The notes under the pieces are model-generated. The model had not been told where the DNA came from. It searched no databases and saw nothing but the letters and a program-made list of their open reading frames with translations. Below, piece after piece: positions 1 to 9,983 of a DNA stretch of 64,000 nucleotides. This DNA is from VRUE01 sp963704515 (GTDB lineage: Bacteria > Actinomycetota > Thermoleophilia > Solirubrobacterales > 70-9). The stretch's first letter is position 1. Every line of letters starts with the position of its first letter. The DNA lies in the NCBI GenBank assembly GCA_963704515.1, contig OY969913.1:62001-126000 (forward strand). Direction: 5' to 3'. The translations under genes were made by a program, and so were the position numbers.

Positions 1-1
1 C

Positions 2-2518
2 GCGCCCTTCGCTCTCGGCGCCATCGTTATCGCCTCCGCGCTGGCTCCACAGCGCTTCCTCGCCACGCGCCGCGCGCTGGCCGCGCGCGCCACGGTCGCG
101 GTGATCCCGGCCGATGAGTTCGACCCGAAGCCGGAGACCGTGCTGCGCTTCGCCGCCGAGCTGGCGCGGGCCGATCGCAGCCTGCGTGGCTGGCTTGACC
201 GCCGAGCCCAAGCGCTGCGGGTGCAGCTGACCAACGACCGCGAGGGCCGCCTCGTCTACCTGCTCGAAGTCCCCGACCGCTCGCGCGGACTGATGCGCAC
301 GGCGCTGCGCGGCTACGAGGGAGCGGAGCTGCGGGAGGCCGCCGACGTGTTGCCGCCGGACAAGCAGGCACCCAGCAAGACGGTCAGGCTCCGCACCGAG
401 CTGACCCTCGCCCGCGCCAGCGTCGAGCCGTTGGCCCGCCTGGACCTCGACCCCGACCCTTTGCAGCCCTTCGCAGCGGCGATGGCATCGCTGCAAGCGA
501 AACGCGGCGAGCGCGTCACCGTCTGCGTCGACCTGCTGCCGAGCGCCGGTACCCGCCGCTCGCGACTGCAGCGCCGCCTGAAACGGGAGGCCCGGCGGCT
601 TCACGGCCGGGGGCGCAGCTTCATGGAGGTGCTGAACAACGAACGGCGCCGCGGCCCCGCCGATCCCGGCGAGCTGTTCGAGCGACGCCTCGTCGGCGAG
701 GCCCTCAACGCGAAGCTGCGCGACGCCGGGCCACTGTTCGAGGCGCAGATCCTCCTCTGCTGCGAGGCGACCGAGAAGCCGCAGGCGAAGGAAGCGATGC
801 GCAACCTGCTGGCCGCCTTCGAGCCGCTCGCCGGCCAAAACCATCTGCGGCCATCCGGCCTCGGGATCAGCGACGTCGTCTTCTTCGGCGCCGACAATCC
901 ACTGCGACGACGCAGCTTCGACCGCCGCCGCGCCACCGGCCTTCACCGTCCGGCCCGGCGCATGATCCTCGCGGCTCGCGAGGTGGCCGGCTTCCTGAAG
1001 CCTCCGAACTCTCACTGCGTCTCGGAGAACGTCGTGCGCTCGGGCACCCTGCTGCCGGCCCCGCCCGCGCTGCCGGAGTTCAAGGAAGGCGACCCGGACC
1101 TGATCCCGCTCGGGCGGGTCGGCGGCGAGCACGGCAAGAAGGTGGTCGGCGCCAGGGCCGCCGACACCTTCTTCACCTACATCGCCGGACGCAGCCGCTA
1201 CGGCAAGACCGAGACGGCGATCGCCCAGTTCGTCCACCTGGTCCGCTGCGGGCACGGCGGCCTCTTCCTCGATCCCCACGGCGACGCCCTGCGCAGGATC
1301 AGGCCCTACCTGGGGAAGCCGAAGCTCGCCCGCCGGGTGGTCGAGATCGACGTCAGCCAAGGCGGCGGCTGGAGCCTGCCCGGCTGGAACCTCTTCGAGC
1401 TGAGGGGCGAGGACACCGCGGCGGTCGAGGCGCGGGTCGAGGCGATCGTCGATGCCTTCGCCTCGACCATGCAGTGGAGCGAGCAGAGCACCCGCGCGAT
1501 CAATCTGACCACGCAGGCGGCCGGGGCGCTCGGGCACGCCGCCCAGGCGCTGCCCCCCGAGCTGGCGCCGACGATCTTCCAGCTCCCCACCCTGCTCTCC
1601 GACGAGCGCTGGCGCGAGGCGGTGCTGCCGTTCCTGCCGAAGGCCTCCCAGCGCTTCTGGCTCGATCGCTTCCCGCTGCTGTCCGAAGAGGCGATCACCC
1701 CGCTCACCAACCTGGTCGACCGCCTGCGCGGCTCGACGCCGATGACGGCCCTACTGGGGCAGAGCCAAAGCACCTACCGGGTGCGCGAGGCGATGGACCA
1801 GGGCTGGATCGTCCTCGCCCACCCCGGCTCCGGCGGCACCCGCGAGCGGCTGCTCGCCAACCTGCTCCTCTTCGATCTGCTGCACGCCGCCAAGGGACGC
1901 TCGAATGTCGGAAGCGACGCGCGCAAGCCCTTCTGGGTCTTCCTTGACGAGGTCCAGACCTACGACGGCGTCGCCTCGGGCAACCTCGCCGCGCTGCTGG
2001 AGCAGAGCGCCAAGTTCGGACTGCGAGCGGTGGTGCTGAACCAGAACCCCGAGCGGCTGAACCCGCAGACCCTGAACGCGCTGACGACCAACCGCTCCCA
2101 CCTGCTGTCGAGCGCCCTCAACTCCCACGCCGCCGCTCTGCTGACCAAGGAGTGGGGACGGCGGGTCAGTCCCGAGGCGGTGACCCAGCTCGGCCGCTAC
2201 CGCTTCATCGCCCAGGTGACCGACCGCGGCGAGCTGAGCAAGCCGTTCGCGCTGGAGGGGATAAGGGTCGAGGACGTGGTCGAGCAGCCGGGGGACTGCT
2301 CCGGCGAGCGGAGCGAGGGCGCGGTCGCCCGAACCGAGGCGGAGGACGTTGTCGAACATCTGGAGACGCTCGACGAGCGCATCCTCGCGGCCCTCTCGAA
2401 GCGACGGAAGTCGGCGGGCAACAAGCCAGCGCCGGGAGCCCCAGCGGAAGCGTCGAGCGAGCCGGCCGCGAAGCCGCCGCGCTCGCTCCGGGTGCAAGGA
2501 GGCAGCGGCCAAGCGTGA
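2..2518 (+). CDS. Conjugation-type (VirD4/TraG-like) ATPase, 5' partial
   Basis: The reading frame is open to the left edge of the window. Upstream of the GTG at 101 it encodes a hydrophobic stretch (AIVIASALAP) that looks like the end of a membrane anchor, so the true start is off-window and 101 is not the start. A Walker A motif (GRSRYGKTE) lies near nt 1186-1212 and a Walker B (FWVFLDEVQ) near 1930-1960. LFLDPHGDA follows the P-loop, as in TraG/TraD/HerA-like DNA pumps. About 800 residues are visible, ending in a basic Pro/Ala-rich tail. By family it should couple element DNA to a secretion channel or pump it. No relaxase is visible. The next gene overlaps its stop codon. Confidence 0.7.
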   Translation, partial: APFALGAIVIASALAPQRFLATRRALAARATVAVIPADEFDPKPETVLRFAAELARADRSLRGWLDRRAQALRVQLTNDREGRLVYLLEVPDRSRGLMRTALRGYEGAELREAADVLPPDKQAPSKTVRLRTELTLARASVEPLARLDLDPDPLQPFAAAMASLQAKRGERVTVCVDLLPSAGTRRSRLQRRLKREARRLHGRGRSFMEVLNNERRRGPADPGELFERRLVGEALNAKLRDAGPLFEAQILLCCEATEKPQAKEAMRNLLAAFEPLAGQNHLRPSGLGISDVVFFGADNPLRRRSFDRRRATGLHRPARRMILAAREVAGFLKPPNSHCVSENVVRSGTLLPAPPALPEFKEGDPDLIPLGRVGGEHGKKVVGARAADTFFTYIAGRSRYGKTETAIAQFVHLVRCGHGGLFLDPHGDALRRIRPYLGKPKLARRVVEIDVSQGGGWSLPGWNLFELRGEDTAAVEARVEAIVDAFASTMQWSEQSTRAINLTTQAAGALGHAAQALPPELAPTIFQLPTLLSDERWREAVLPFLPKASQRFWLDRFPLLSEEAITPLTNLVDRLRGSTPMTALLGQSQSTYRVREAMDQGWIVLAHPGSGGTRERLLANLLLFDLLHAAKGRSNVGSDARKPFWVFLDEVQTYDGVASGNLAALLEQSAKFGLRAVVLNQNPERLNPQTLNALTTNRSHLLSSALNSHAAALLTKEWGRRVSPEAVTQLGRYRFIAQVTDRGELSKPFALEGIRVEDVVEQPGDCSGERSEGAVARTEAEDVVEHLETLDERILAALSKRRKSAGNKPAPGAPAEASSEPAAKPPRSLRVQGGSGQA

Positions 2519-3399
2519 GCGGATCGGCAAGCCTGGAATCGGCCGCAACGGAAACGGGGATCGAGATCGTCGCCTCGCTCGCCCAGCACCGCGTCCTCTC
2601 GGCAGCGCAGGTCCGCGCCATCCACCTGCCCGCCAGCGGCGAGCGCTGGGCGCAGCGAATGCTCGTGCGACTCGGCGACGCCGGTCTCGCCGGCTACGTC
2701 CGCTCACCCCGCTCCCATCGACGCCTCTGGCACGTCACCGAGCTGGGAGCACGCGTCGCGCGCGAGGCCGGCGCGCGCGATGGAGAGCCTCGGCTGATCG
2801 GCGCCGAGGGAGCAGCGGGTCCGCTTCGGGCCCACACCCTCGCGGTCAACGGCGCCGCGATCTGCTTCCTCGAAGCGGCAAGAGAGCGCGGCGATGAGTT
2901 CGGCCCGTTCTCCTGGCGCCACGAGGTCTCCCACCCGCTCTCCCGAGGTCGGGGCCGTCGGCGTCGGGCGCTGGTCGCCGACGCCGTCTTCACCTACCTG
3001 CTGCTCGATGGCGAGGGGGTGGCGATCGAGCAGCGCTTCTTGGAGCTCGACCGCGCGACGCTCTCGGTCGACCGCCTGGCCGCCGAGCTGGCCCGCTACG
3101 CCGAGCTGCATCGGCTGACCGGCGCCGATGGCGAGCCGCTGTGGCGCGAGCGCTACCCCGTCTTCCCGCCGATCCACTGCGTGTTGACGGGCGGTCGGCG
3201 CAACGTGCTGGAGCGCCGCCGCGCGACGACGATCGCAATGCTGGGGACCAATCCGCGCTTCACCCGCGAGACGGAGGTGGCGGTATCGATCTGCCTGCTC
3301 GAAGATCTGGAGCGCGACGGTCCCTTCGCCCCGATCTTCCGCGACGCAAGCGACCCGGCCCGGCCGGTCGACTGGCTTGGCGGTGATCCGGATGCGTAA
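2515..3399 (+). CDS. Replication-relaxation family protein
   Basis: The 294-residue protein resembles the replication-relaxation family of actinobacterial and firmicute mobile elements. It has an N-terminal winged-helix-like part (LAQHRVLSAAQVRAIHL, then a RRLWHVTELG wing) and a downstream region beginning RAHTLAVNGAAICFLEAA. The frame stays open further upstream, but a GTG at 2515 overlaps the TGA of the ATPase gene (GTGA), the usual coupled arrangement, so I place the start there. Family members are thought to help initiate plasmid or element replication. The specific role here is inference from the family and from the adjacent ATPase. Confidence 0.7.
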   Translation: MSGSASLESAATETGIEIVASLAQHRVLSAAQVRAIHLPASGERWAQRMLVRLGDAGLAGYVRSPRSHRRLWHVTELGARVAREAGARDGEPRLIGAEGAAGPLRAHTLAVNGAAICFLEAARERGDEFGPFSWRHEVSHPLSRGRGRRRRALVADAVFTYLLLDGEGVAIEQRFLELDRATLSVDRLAAELARYAELHRLTGADGEPLWRERYPVFPPIHCVLTGGRRNVLERRRATTIAMLGTNPRFTRETEVAVSICLLEDLERDGPFAPIFRDASDPARPVDWLGGDPDA

Positions 3400-3637
3400 A
3401 CGGGACCACGGCAAGAAGGGCGAGCGCCGCTGCTCTACAAGAGAGAGCAAATCTGCTCGCATTCATAGAGCAGAGCCAGCGGATCGGCTCAGGCAGTGCC
3501 CAATCGAGGACCTCGAGCCGGTGTTCGAGATCGAGTCGCCCGAGCCCGGCTCGGCGCTGGACGAACAGCTCCGCCGCGAGCAAGCCAAGGCGATCCTCGA
3601 TCTGCTGATCGCCTACAAACGAAGGCATTCCGATTGA
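3392..3637 (+). CDS. Small hypothetical protein
   Basis: An 81-residue charged protein starting MRKRDHGKK. The ATG at 3392 overlaps the stop of the replication-relaxation gene (3397-3399), which suggests translational coupling. TTG 3377 and GTG 3383 are alternative in-frame starts. The C-terminal half (LDEQLRREQAKAILDLLIAY) is predicted helical. I recognise no domain. Position and coupling argue for a real element gene, but it is short and unassigned. Confidence 0.4.
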   Translation: MRKRDHGKKGERRCSTRESKSARIHRAEPADRLRQCPIEDLEPVFEIESPEPGSALDEQLRREQAKAILDLLIAYKRRHSD

Positions 3638-3660
3638 GTCAGCGATTCGGATGATAGAAT
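3634..3660 (+). promoter_or_regulatory. Candidate promoter for the AbiEi-like gene
   Basis: TTGAGT (3634-3639) and TAGAAT (3655-3660) are 15 bp apart, shorter than ideal. The -10-like box ends 7 bp before the TTG start at 3668, which would give a leaderless transcript. The local sequence is AT-rich relative to its surroundings. Tentative. Confidence 0.3.
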
Positions 3661-3667
3661 CCTTGAC

Positions 3668-4266
3668 TTGTCGGGCGTTGACCATGATGCGATCTACGCA
3701 AACGCGGAGGCCCAAGCTGGCTACTTCACCGCTCCCCAGGCGATCGCCGCCGGCATGGACCGCAGCACGCTGCGCCACCACGCACGGCCTGGAGGCCGCT
3801 ACCTGCACATTCGCCGCGGCCTCTACCGGCTCCGTCACTTCCCTTCCAGCCCGCACGAGCACGTGATGATCGGCTGGCTGCCACTCCGTGAATCAGGCGC
3901 GGTCGTCTCCCACGAGAGCGCCTTGGAGCTGCACGACCTCTCCGACGTGATCCCAAACGCCGTCCATCTCACCGTGCCACGCTCCGAGCGCGGCATCAGG
4001 CTGCGGGAGGGCGTGAGGCTCCACACCGCCTTCCGGCCGGCGACGAAGAGAGAAATCCAGAACATCGCCGGGCTGCCGGTGACGAACCCGGAGCGCTCGA
4101 TCGTCGATTCGCTCGACGCGGGCGCCCAGCCCGAGCAAATCGAGATGGCCGTCCGTCAAGCCCTCGACCGCGGCGTGACGACCCCGCGCCGCCTGCGGAC
4201 GGCAGCCTCGTCGCGCTCGGAGCGGGTGCGCAAGTTCATCGAGCACGCACTGGAGAGGAGCGCCTG

Positions 4267-4267
<1 letters not shown>
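3668..4267 (+). CDS. AbiEi-like antitoxin / transcriptional regulator
   Basis: A 199-residue protein with an N-terminal winged-helix segment (GYFTAPQAIAAGMDRSTLRHH) followed by a wing typical of AbiEi-type type IV antitoxins (RRGLYRLRHFP). Next comes SHESALELHDLSD and then a VTNPERSIVDSL segment, both common in this family. AbiEi normally represses its own operon and neutralises an AbiEii nucleotidyltransferase toxin. No such toxin is next to it; the serine recombinase gene follows instead, with a 1-bp TGATG overlap. It may act as a stand-alone regulator of the recombinase. The TTG start at 3668 is the first in frame after the stop of the previous gene and lies 7 bp beyond a -10-like box. Confidence 0.65.
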
Positions 4268-5965
<1,698 letters not shown>

Positions 5966-5980
5966 GATGAGCCGTGAACT

Positions 5981-6049
5981 CGTCTGGACTACGTGGAGCA
6001 CGGTTTCAAGCGGTTTCCGGGCAATCGAGCTACGTGGAGATCGTCTGGA
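5981..6049. repeat. Repeat-dense region next to left att
   Basis: CGTCTGGA occurs at 5981-5988 and 6042-6049, CTACGTGGAG at 5989-5998 and 6030-6039, and CGGTTTC at 6001-6007 and 6011-6017. Short repeats clustered within 100 bp of an att core are typical of recombinase or excisionase binding regions. No gene is supported between 5966 and 6119. Confidence 0.4.
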
Positions 6050-6060
6050 ATCCGTGGGGG

Positions 6061-6083
6061 ACCTTGCCCCATTTCTTGCCCCA
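6061..6083. repeat. Arm-like motif, left end of island B
   Basis: ACCTTGCCCCA followed by a second TTGCCCCA one turn later. The same 23-bp block (20 of 23 identical, differing only in a 3-bp spacer) occurs at 14170-14192 near the other end, in the same orientation. Paired TTGCCCC motifs near att cores resemble arm-type sites of tyrosine integrases, which is inference. Confidence 0.45.
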
Positions 6084-6092
6084 GCAGAGCAT

Positions 6093-6113
6093 CTGGGTAT
6101 ACCTGGGTATACT
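6093..6113 (+). promoter_or_regulatory. vapBC-like operator and leaderless -10 box
   Basis: The 10-bp unit CTGGGTATAC is repeated exactly in tandem (6093-6112). Each copy contains the palindrome GTATAC, one helical turn apart, which suits a ribbon-helix-helix antitoxin. The second copy overlaps TATACT (6108-6113), a near-consensus -10 box ending 6 nt before the ATG at 6120. This predicts a leaderless transcript whose promoter is covered by the operator. Confidence 0.6.
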
Positions 6114-6119
6114 GACTGC

Positions 6120-6347
6120 ATGGCAAAGGTCATGGTCTCCCTTCCAGACGATCTCCTAGCCGAGGTGGACGCCGAGGCGCGGCGCGGGGGCACGACCCGC
6201 AGCGCCGTCATGCGGGGGTTCGCGGACGCGGCGCTGCGCCGGCGTCGAGAGGGCCGGGCGGCGGCGATGCGATCGCTGCTCAGCGACGTCTCCCCCCACG
6301 GCGGACACGCCGTGGAGCTAGTGAAGTCCACGCGGCCCGGTCCGTGA
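6120..6347 (+). CDS. Ribbon-helix-helix antitoxin (VapB-like)
   Basis: A 75-residue protein starting MAKVMVSLPDDLLAEVD, a ribbon-helix-helix N-terminus, followed by TTRSAVMRGFADAALRRRR. It should bind its own operator (tandem CTGGGTATAC at 6093-6112) and neutralise the PIN toxin encoded next. The ATG at 6120 is chosen over upstream in-frame ATGs because a TATACT box ends 6 nt before it and the RHH fold starts right there. It overlaps the toxin gene by four bases (GTGA). Confidence 0.8.
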   Translation: MAKVMVSLPDDLLAEVDAEARRGGTTRSAVMRGFADAALRRRREGRAAAMRSLLSDVSPHGGHAVELVKSTRPGP

Positions 6348-6754
6348 CGACCCTGCTTCTCGACGCGAGCGTTCTGCTTGCCGCTTTCGATCCCGAGGAC
6401 GATCACCACGAGCCTGCTCGAAACCTGCTGGAAGACGAGGAGGCCACCCTCGCAACGCTCGACTTGGCCCGCTATGAGGTCGCCAATGTCGCCGTGCGCG
6501 CGTGGCGTGCACCGGAGTCCGTAGCGCCGCTGCTCGCCGCAATTGAGAGACTCGCCAACGACGGCGGCGTTCTCGCGTCTACAGGCGCCCTGCTAACGCA
6601 AGCGGCGGAGATTGCCGAGCGCCACACGATCTCCGTCTACGACGCCGCCTACGCGGCAGCCGCCGACGCTGCCGGACACCGTCTCATTAGCTGCGATGAG
6701 CGCGAGCTGGTTTCGAAGGGCCTCGCAGAACTCCCCGCGACCCGGCCAACGTAA
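6344..6754 (+). CDS. PIN-domain toxin (VapC-like ribonuclease)
   Basis: A 136-residue PIN-domain protein. The first acidic residue is in LLLDASVLLAAF; later candidates are in DLARYEVANVAV and ISVYDAAYAAAA, followed by HRLISCDERELV, giving the usual acidic set for a metal-dependent RNase. It starts at GTG 6344, overlapping the antitoxin stop, so the two are translationally coupled. VapC toxins usually cut tRNA or rRNA; the target here is unknown. The pair probably stabilises the island. Confidence 0.85.
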   Translation: MTTLLLDASVLLAAFDPEDDHHEPARNLLEDEEATLATLDLARYEVANVAVRAWRAPESVAPLLAAIERLANDGGVLASTGALLTQAAEIAERHTISVYDAAYAAAADAAGHRLISCDERELVSKGLAELPATRPT

Positions 6755-6922
6755 GTCGGCAGCGAGAGGTCGTCCGAGGAGAAGACCTCAACGGTGGCGC
6801 ACTATGGCCGGCATCTGGGTTCCGGGCGATCCTCAATTCCTTCGGGGAGCCCTTCTCGCAACAGCGGCTCAGACATGGCATGCTGATTCTGGCGAGAGGC
6901 TAAGCGGACCGGCGCGCTCACT

Positions 6923-8884
6923 ATGACCGACATGCAAGTACCGCTGTTTCAAGATCCTGCCCAAGTGCCACGTCGTCTAGGCACATTGCTCCGCGTCGAT
7001 CTTGAGAATCACGAGGATCTATCAATTGGCATGTGCGCTAGCTATCGCTTCAGCAATGACGAGGGCGCTTATCCCGAGGAGTTCGATTTTGTGGTGGATC
7101 GCTCTCGAAGGGGACAGCCGCTGGCTGAGCTGATAAAGGCAGACACCTACGTCTACAACCCATTTTCCTCCAGCCACGTTCCGGAGGACCCGAGTGATGC
7201 GGAGGCGGCGTTCAACGCTGCCCTTGCGGAACCAGTAGCGATCGCGCAGTCTGGTGCGTACGAGGACTTCGCGATTACTCGCATAGCCTCACTGGGGCTC
7301 CCAGAAATCGCTAGGCGATGGCACTGGGCGGCGATGCGCTATCGCCAAGCGAAGGGTCCCCGCACCAGCTACGGGGACCTGCGTGTGTCGCACCTCGCCG
7401 TGCGTCTGGACGCGGGCTACGTGACTAAGATTCGCTACACCTACCCGTCGCGCTATTCCCCTCAGCTTGGGTATTCAGGTTTCTTGATGTTCCTCCTTGA
7501 GTGGCACCGGGCGGTAGAGTGCGCTGTCGCAAAAGGCACCCGGCAGCTGATCGGCGATCTTGGGGCGAAAACTTGGCCACGGACGCTTTCTGAGCTCCGA
7601 AAAGCTACGTCGGCGCCTCCAATCCTTTTCGACCCTGACCTCCTCCAACCGAACGAGGCCTTGATGCCTCCGCCGGTGGTCTTGGCGGTTTCACCGTCGA
7701 CCGATGCATCTGTTGACACACAGTCACCCGAGATCGGGTATCTCGGAAACGGCCAAGCACTGACGCTGGCTGGCATGCAGCTACCGAATGCGCGACTCAT
7801 GGGGATCCTGAACGACGGAGATACTCTCAAGTCTCTGCTGCTTATGTTCGACTCCCTGCTGGTCCTCGGACTGACCCCGTCGCCAGAGCAAGACAGCAAT
7901 AGTCCTTCCGTCTCACTGCTACCGTCGCGACCTCTGAAGCTGGGCCCGGCCGAACTCTATGCGGATCTCAGCTATCCCGTTGATGACATTACCTACCAGC
8001 TCATGGAGACTGGGCACTTGCAGTGCGTCGATCCACGAGCCATCGCCGGGGAGCAGGATGTTCTTGAACTCCTAGAGAACTTCATCACCGCTGGCTGTGA
8101 GATGGCTGGGCACAAGACGCCTGCCGACGAGACGCGAGTCCCTCTCGACCCTGGACCTCTAGGTCCACTGATGAGCGAAGAGCTGGTGCAGTGGACATTC
8201 GAAGAGCTACGTCAACTTGGCCTGTGCGAGCGAAAGGACGCGGAGTTCATTTCCGTAACCGACAAAGCCGGAAAAAGCCATTCAAGCGGAAGCAGCGCCG
8301 TGCTCGTCTCCCCGCACGTGGCGAGCATTTTCCGCCTTCTAGTTGACCAGTCGATCCGGACACTTGGAGGCAACGCCGGCCTCGCTCTCTCCCCTATTCA
8401 GATTGGCGACGACCGACTCGCCGGTGCCCCGCGCCTCTCGAACCCGGGATCGTTGGGTTGGGGTGAACTTGCTCTGCTTGAGATGAGGGCCGCAGACATT
8501 GACCTGAGCCACGCAAGCCTTTCTGATGTCTTGGAGTTTCGAAGAGAGAACGATTTGCTTCGGCGGCACCTCATACGTCAGCTGCGCGAACAGGTCGCCG
8601 CTCTCAATTCGATGACAGAGACAGCGGCAGACAACGACGTTGCTGACATCTTGGCCGAAGTTCGGGAGAACAGCCGGGAGGTCGAGCGCGCCTTGCGCAA
8701 TGCGTTCGGCAGAGGTGCGGCTACCCTAGTCCTCGGAGCCGCCGGGATCGCGGCCAACGCAACTTCTGGAAATGCCGTTGGAGCCAGTGCTAGTTTGCTG
8801 CAGATGCTCGACTCACTGCAGAGGGTCGACTCTGGACCGTCAGTGTTTACCTATCTATTTCGAGCACGTACTCGGCTCAGCTAG
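6923..8884 (+). CDS. Unassigned 653-aa protein in defence island
   Basis: I do not recognise this protein with confidence. It is 653 residues long. The N-terminal part has no clear motif. Near residues 540-600 is a charged helical segment (DVLEFRRENDLLRRHLIRQL) that looks like coiled coil. The last 60 residues are Gly/Ala/Ser-rich and weakly hydrophobic (TLVLGAAGIAANATSG) and could insert in a membrane. The codons are clearly less GC-rich than the chromosomal genes, suggesting foreign origin. It follows vapC by 168 bp and precedes the 312-aa gene. Its position between a toxin-antitoxin pair and a Hachiman-like pair makes a defence or element-maintenance role plausible but unproven. Confidence 0.6.
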   Translation: MTDMQVPLFQDPAQVPRRLGTLLRVDLENHEDLSIGMCASYRFSNDEGAYPEEFDFVVDRSRRGQPLAELIKADTYVYNPFSSSHVPEDPSDAEAAFNAALAEPVAIAQSGAYEDFAITRIASLGLPEIARRWHWAAMRYRQAKGPRTSYGDLRVSHLAVRLDAGYVTKIRYTYPSRYSPQLGYSGFLMFLLEWHRAVECAVAKGTRQLIGDLGAKTWPRTLSELRKATSAPPILFDPDLLQPNEALMPPPVVLAVSPSTDASVDTQSPEIGYLGNGQALTLAGMQLPNARLMGILNDGDTLKSLLLMFDSLLVLGLTPSPEQDSNSPSVSLLPSRPLKLGPAELYADLSYPVDDITYQLMETGHLQCVDPRAIAGEQDVLELLENFITAGCEMAGHKTPADETRVPLDPGPLGPLMSEELVQWTFEELRQLGLCERKDAEFISVTDKAGKSHSSGSSAVLVSPHVASIFRLLVDQSIRTLGGNAGLALSPIQIGDDRLAGAPRLSNPGSLGWGELALLEMRAADIDLSHASLSDVLEFRRENDLLRRHLIRQLREQVAALNSMTETAADNDVADILAEVRENSREVERALRNAFGRGAATLVLGAAGIAANATSGNAVGASASLLQMLDSLQRVDSGPSVFTYLFRARTRLS

Positions 8885-8974
8885 CGTCGCGGTTCAGCTT
8901 AGGGCCGCCCGACCGTCGCATTCTCTTCCTAGGAGGATTACCGCCCGGTCTTGTCAAAGTTCCCGAGCTTTGAA

Positions 8975-9003
8975 TTGACATCCCTAAGTGCTTAGCCTAA
9001 CCT
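8975..9003 (+). promoter_or_regulatory. Consensus sigma-70 promoter, leaderless
   Basis: TTGACA (8975-8980), an exact 17-bp spacer and TAACCT (8998-9003). The -10 box ends 6 nt before the ATG at 9010, so transcription should begin at or next to the start codon. This is the cleanest promoter I found in the window and it fixes the start of the 312-aa gene. Confidence 0.75.
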
Positions 9004-9009
9004 CGCGCG

Positions 9010-9948
9010 ATGGCCTACGGGATCTGGCAGCTGGAACGCAGTCCACACCAGGTGAACTGCGTGGTCGCGGCGAAAGCGGTGAGGCCCTCCCTGAGATTGG
9101 ACGCTGGCACCGAGCCGCCTCCTTCGGTGGAGATCCGGCGATCATTCGAGCTGTGGCCAAGAAGGGTGCTGGCAAAGCTCACGGGCGCGGCTAGCATCCG
9201 ACCACAGCCGCGCGGGCTGGCGACTTGCGAGGACCGCTTGGCCGTCTATGAACCGTTTGCGGCACGGATGTTTCCGCCGTACCGCCGTCCCACCCTTTTC
9301 GAGTTCTGCGATCCGAGTGGCTCCTGGGATCGACGCTCGGAACTACTTCAGGTGTTTCAGAATGGCGCTGTCGTCACCGTGAACCAGTCGAGTTGGCATC
9401 CTTATGTCGCAGCGAGCTACGCCGGGGCAGAGGGTCGTGCGGGAATCCAGGTTCAACAGGGCGAAGAGATCAAACTGCTGTTGAACGTGTGCGTCGACCC
9501 CGACGTGGAACCATTTGCCTTCTCGCCCGTCCAAGGGTTCGCCAACATCGCTTTCGAGGACTACCTCGAGACCAGCATCGTCGAGGTCGAGGCGGCGATG
9601 GAGGAGGAGAAGATTTCGGGCGCAGAGTTTCGCGCTGCGTTCGAAGAAGATTACTCTGATTTCCTCGCCGGTGGCGCGGGGCAGATCTACGCATCCTTCG
9701 ACCGGGAGCGCGTTACCGTCACGCCGGAGGAACCCTCACAGGTCAAGGTCACGCTGAATTGTGAGAGCGAAGGCGCGATGCCGATTGTCTTTGGGGCACG
9801 CGATCTCCACACCGGGGAAGTCACCTTTTCCGAGCTCCTTCCGCTCGTCTGCACTTCTGAAAAAGACGCTGCGCGCGCCGCCCACGAGCAGGCCGCTCAG
9901 CGGCAGGCAATCCTCAAGCGGGCGTCCGCCGACCGACCGCGCCTCTAG
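9010..9948 (+). CDS. Unassigned 312-aa protein in defence island
   Basis: I recognise no domain. The protein has 312 residues. The N-terminal third is basic, the middle carries several short beta-like segments (VVTVNQSSWHPYVAA; IKLLLNVCVD), and an acidic helical stretch follows (IVEVEAAMEEEKISGAEF). The C-terminus is a helical charged tail. There is no signal peptide or membrane segment. It has its own strong promoter (8975-9003) and is convergent with the helicase gene, whose stop lies about 35 bp away. It may be a regulator or an accessory of the 653-aa protein; this is only positional inference. Confidence 0.6.
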   Translation: MAYGIWQLERSPHQVNCVVAAKAVRPSLRLDAGTEPPPSVEIRRSFELWPRRVLAKLTGAASIRPQPRGLATCEDRLAVYEPFAARMFPPYRRPTLFEFCDPSGSWDRRSELLQVFQNGAVVTVNQSSWHPYVAASYAGAEGRAGIQVQQGEEIKLLLNVCVDPDVEPFAFSPVQGFANIAFEDYLETSIVEVEAAMEEEKISGAEFRAAFEEDYSDFLAGGAGQIYASFDRERVTVTPEEPSQVKVTLNCESEGAMPIVFGARDLHTGEVTFSELLPLVCTSEKDAARAAHEQAAQRQAILKRASADRPRL

Positions 9949-9983
9949 TCAGGGTCCGTCAACAAAGCGCATAGGCGGCTCAA

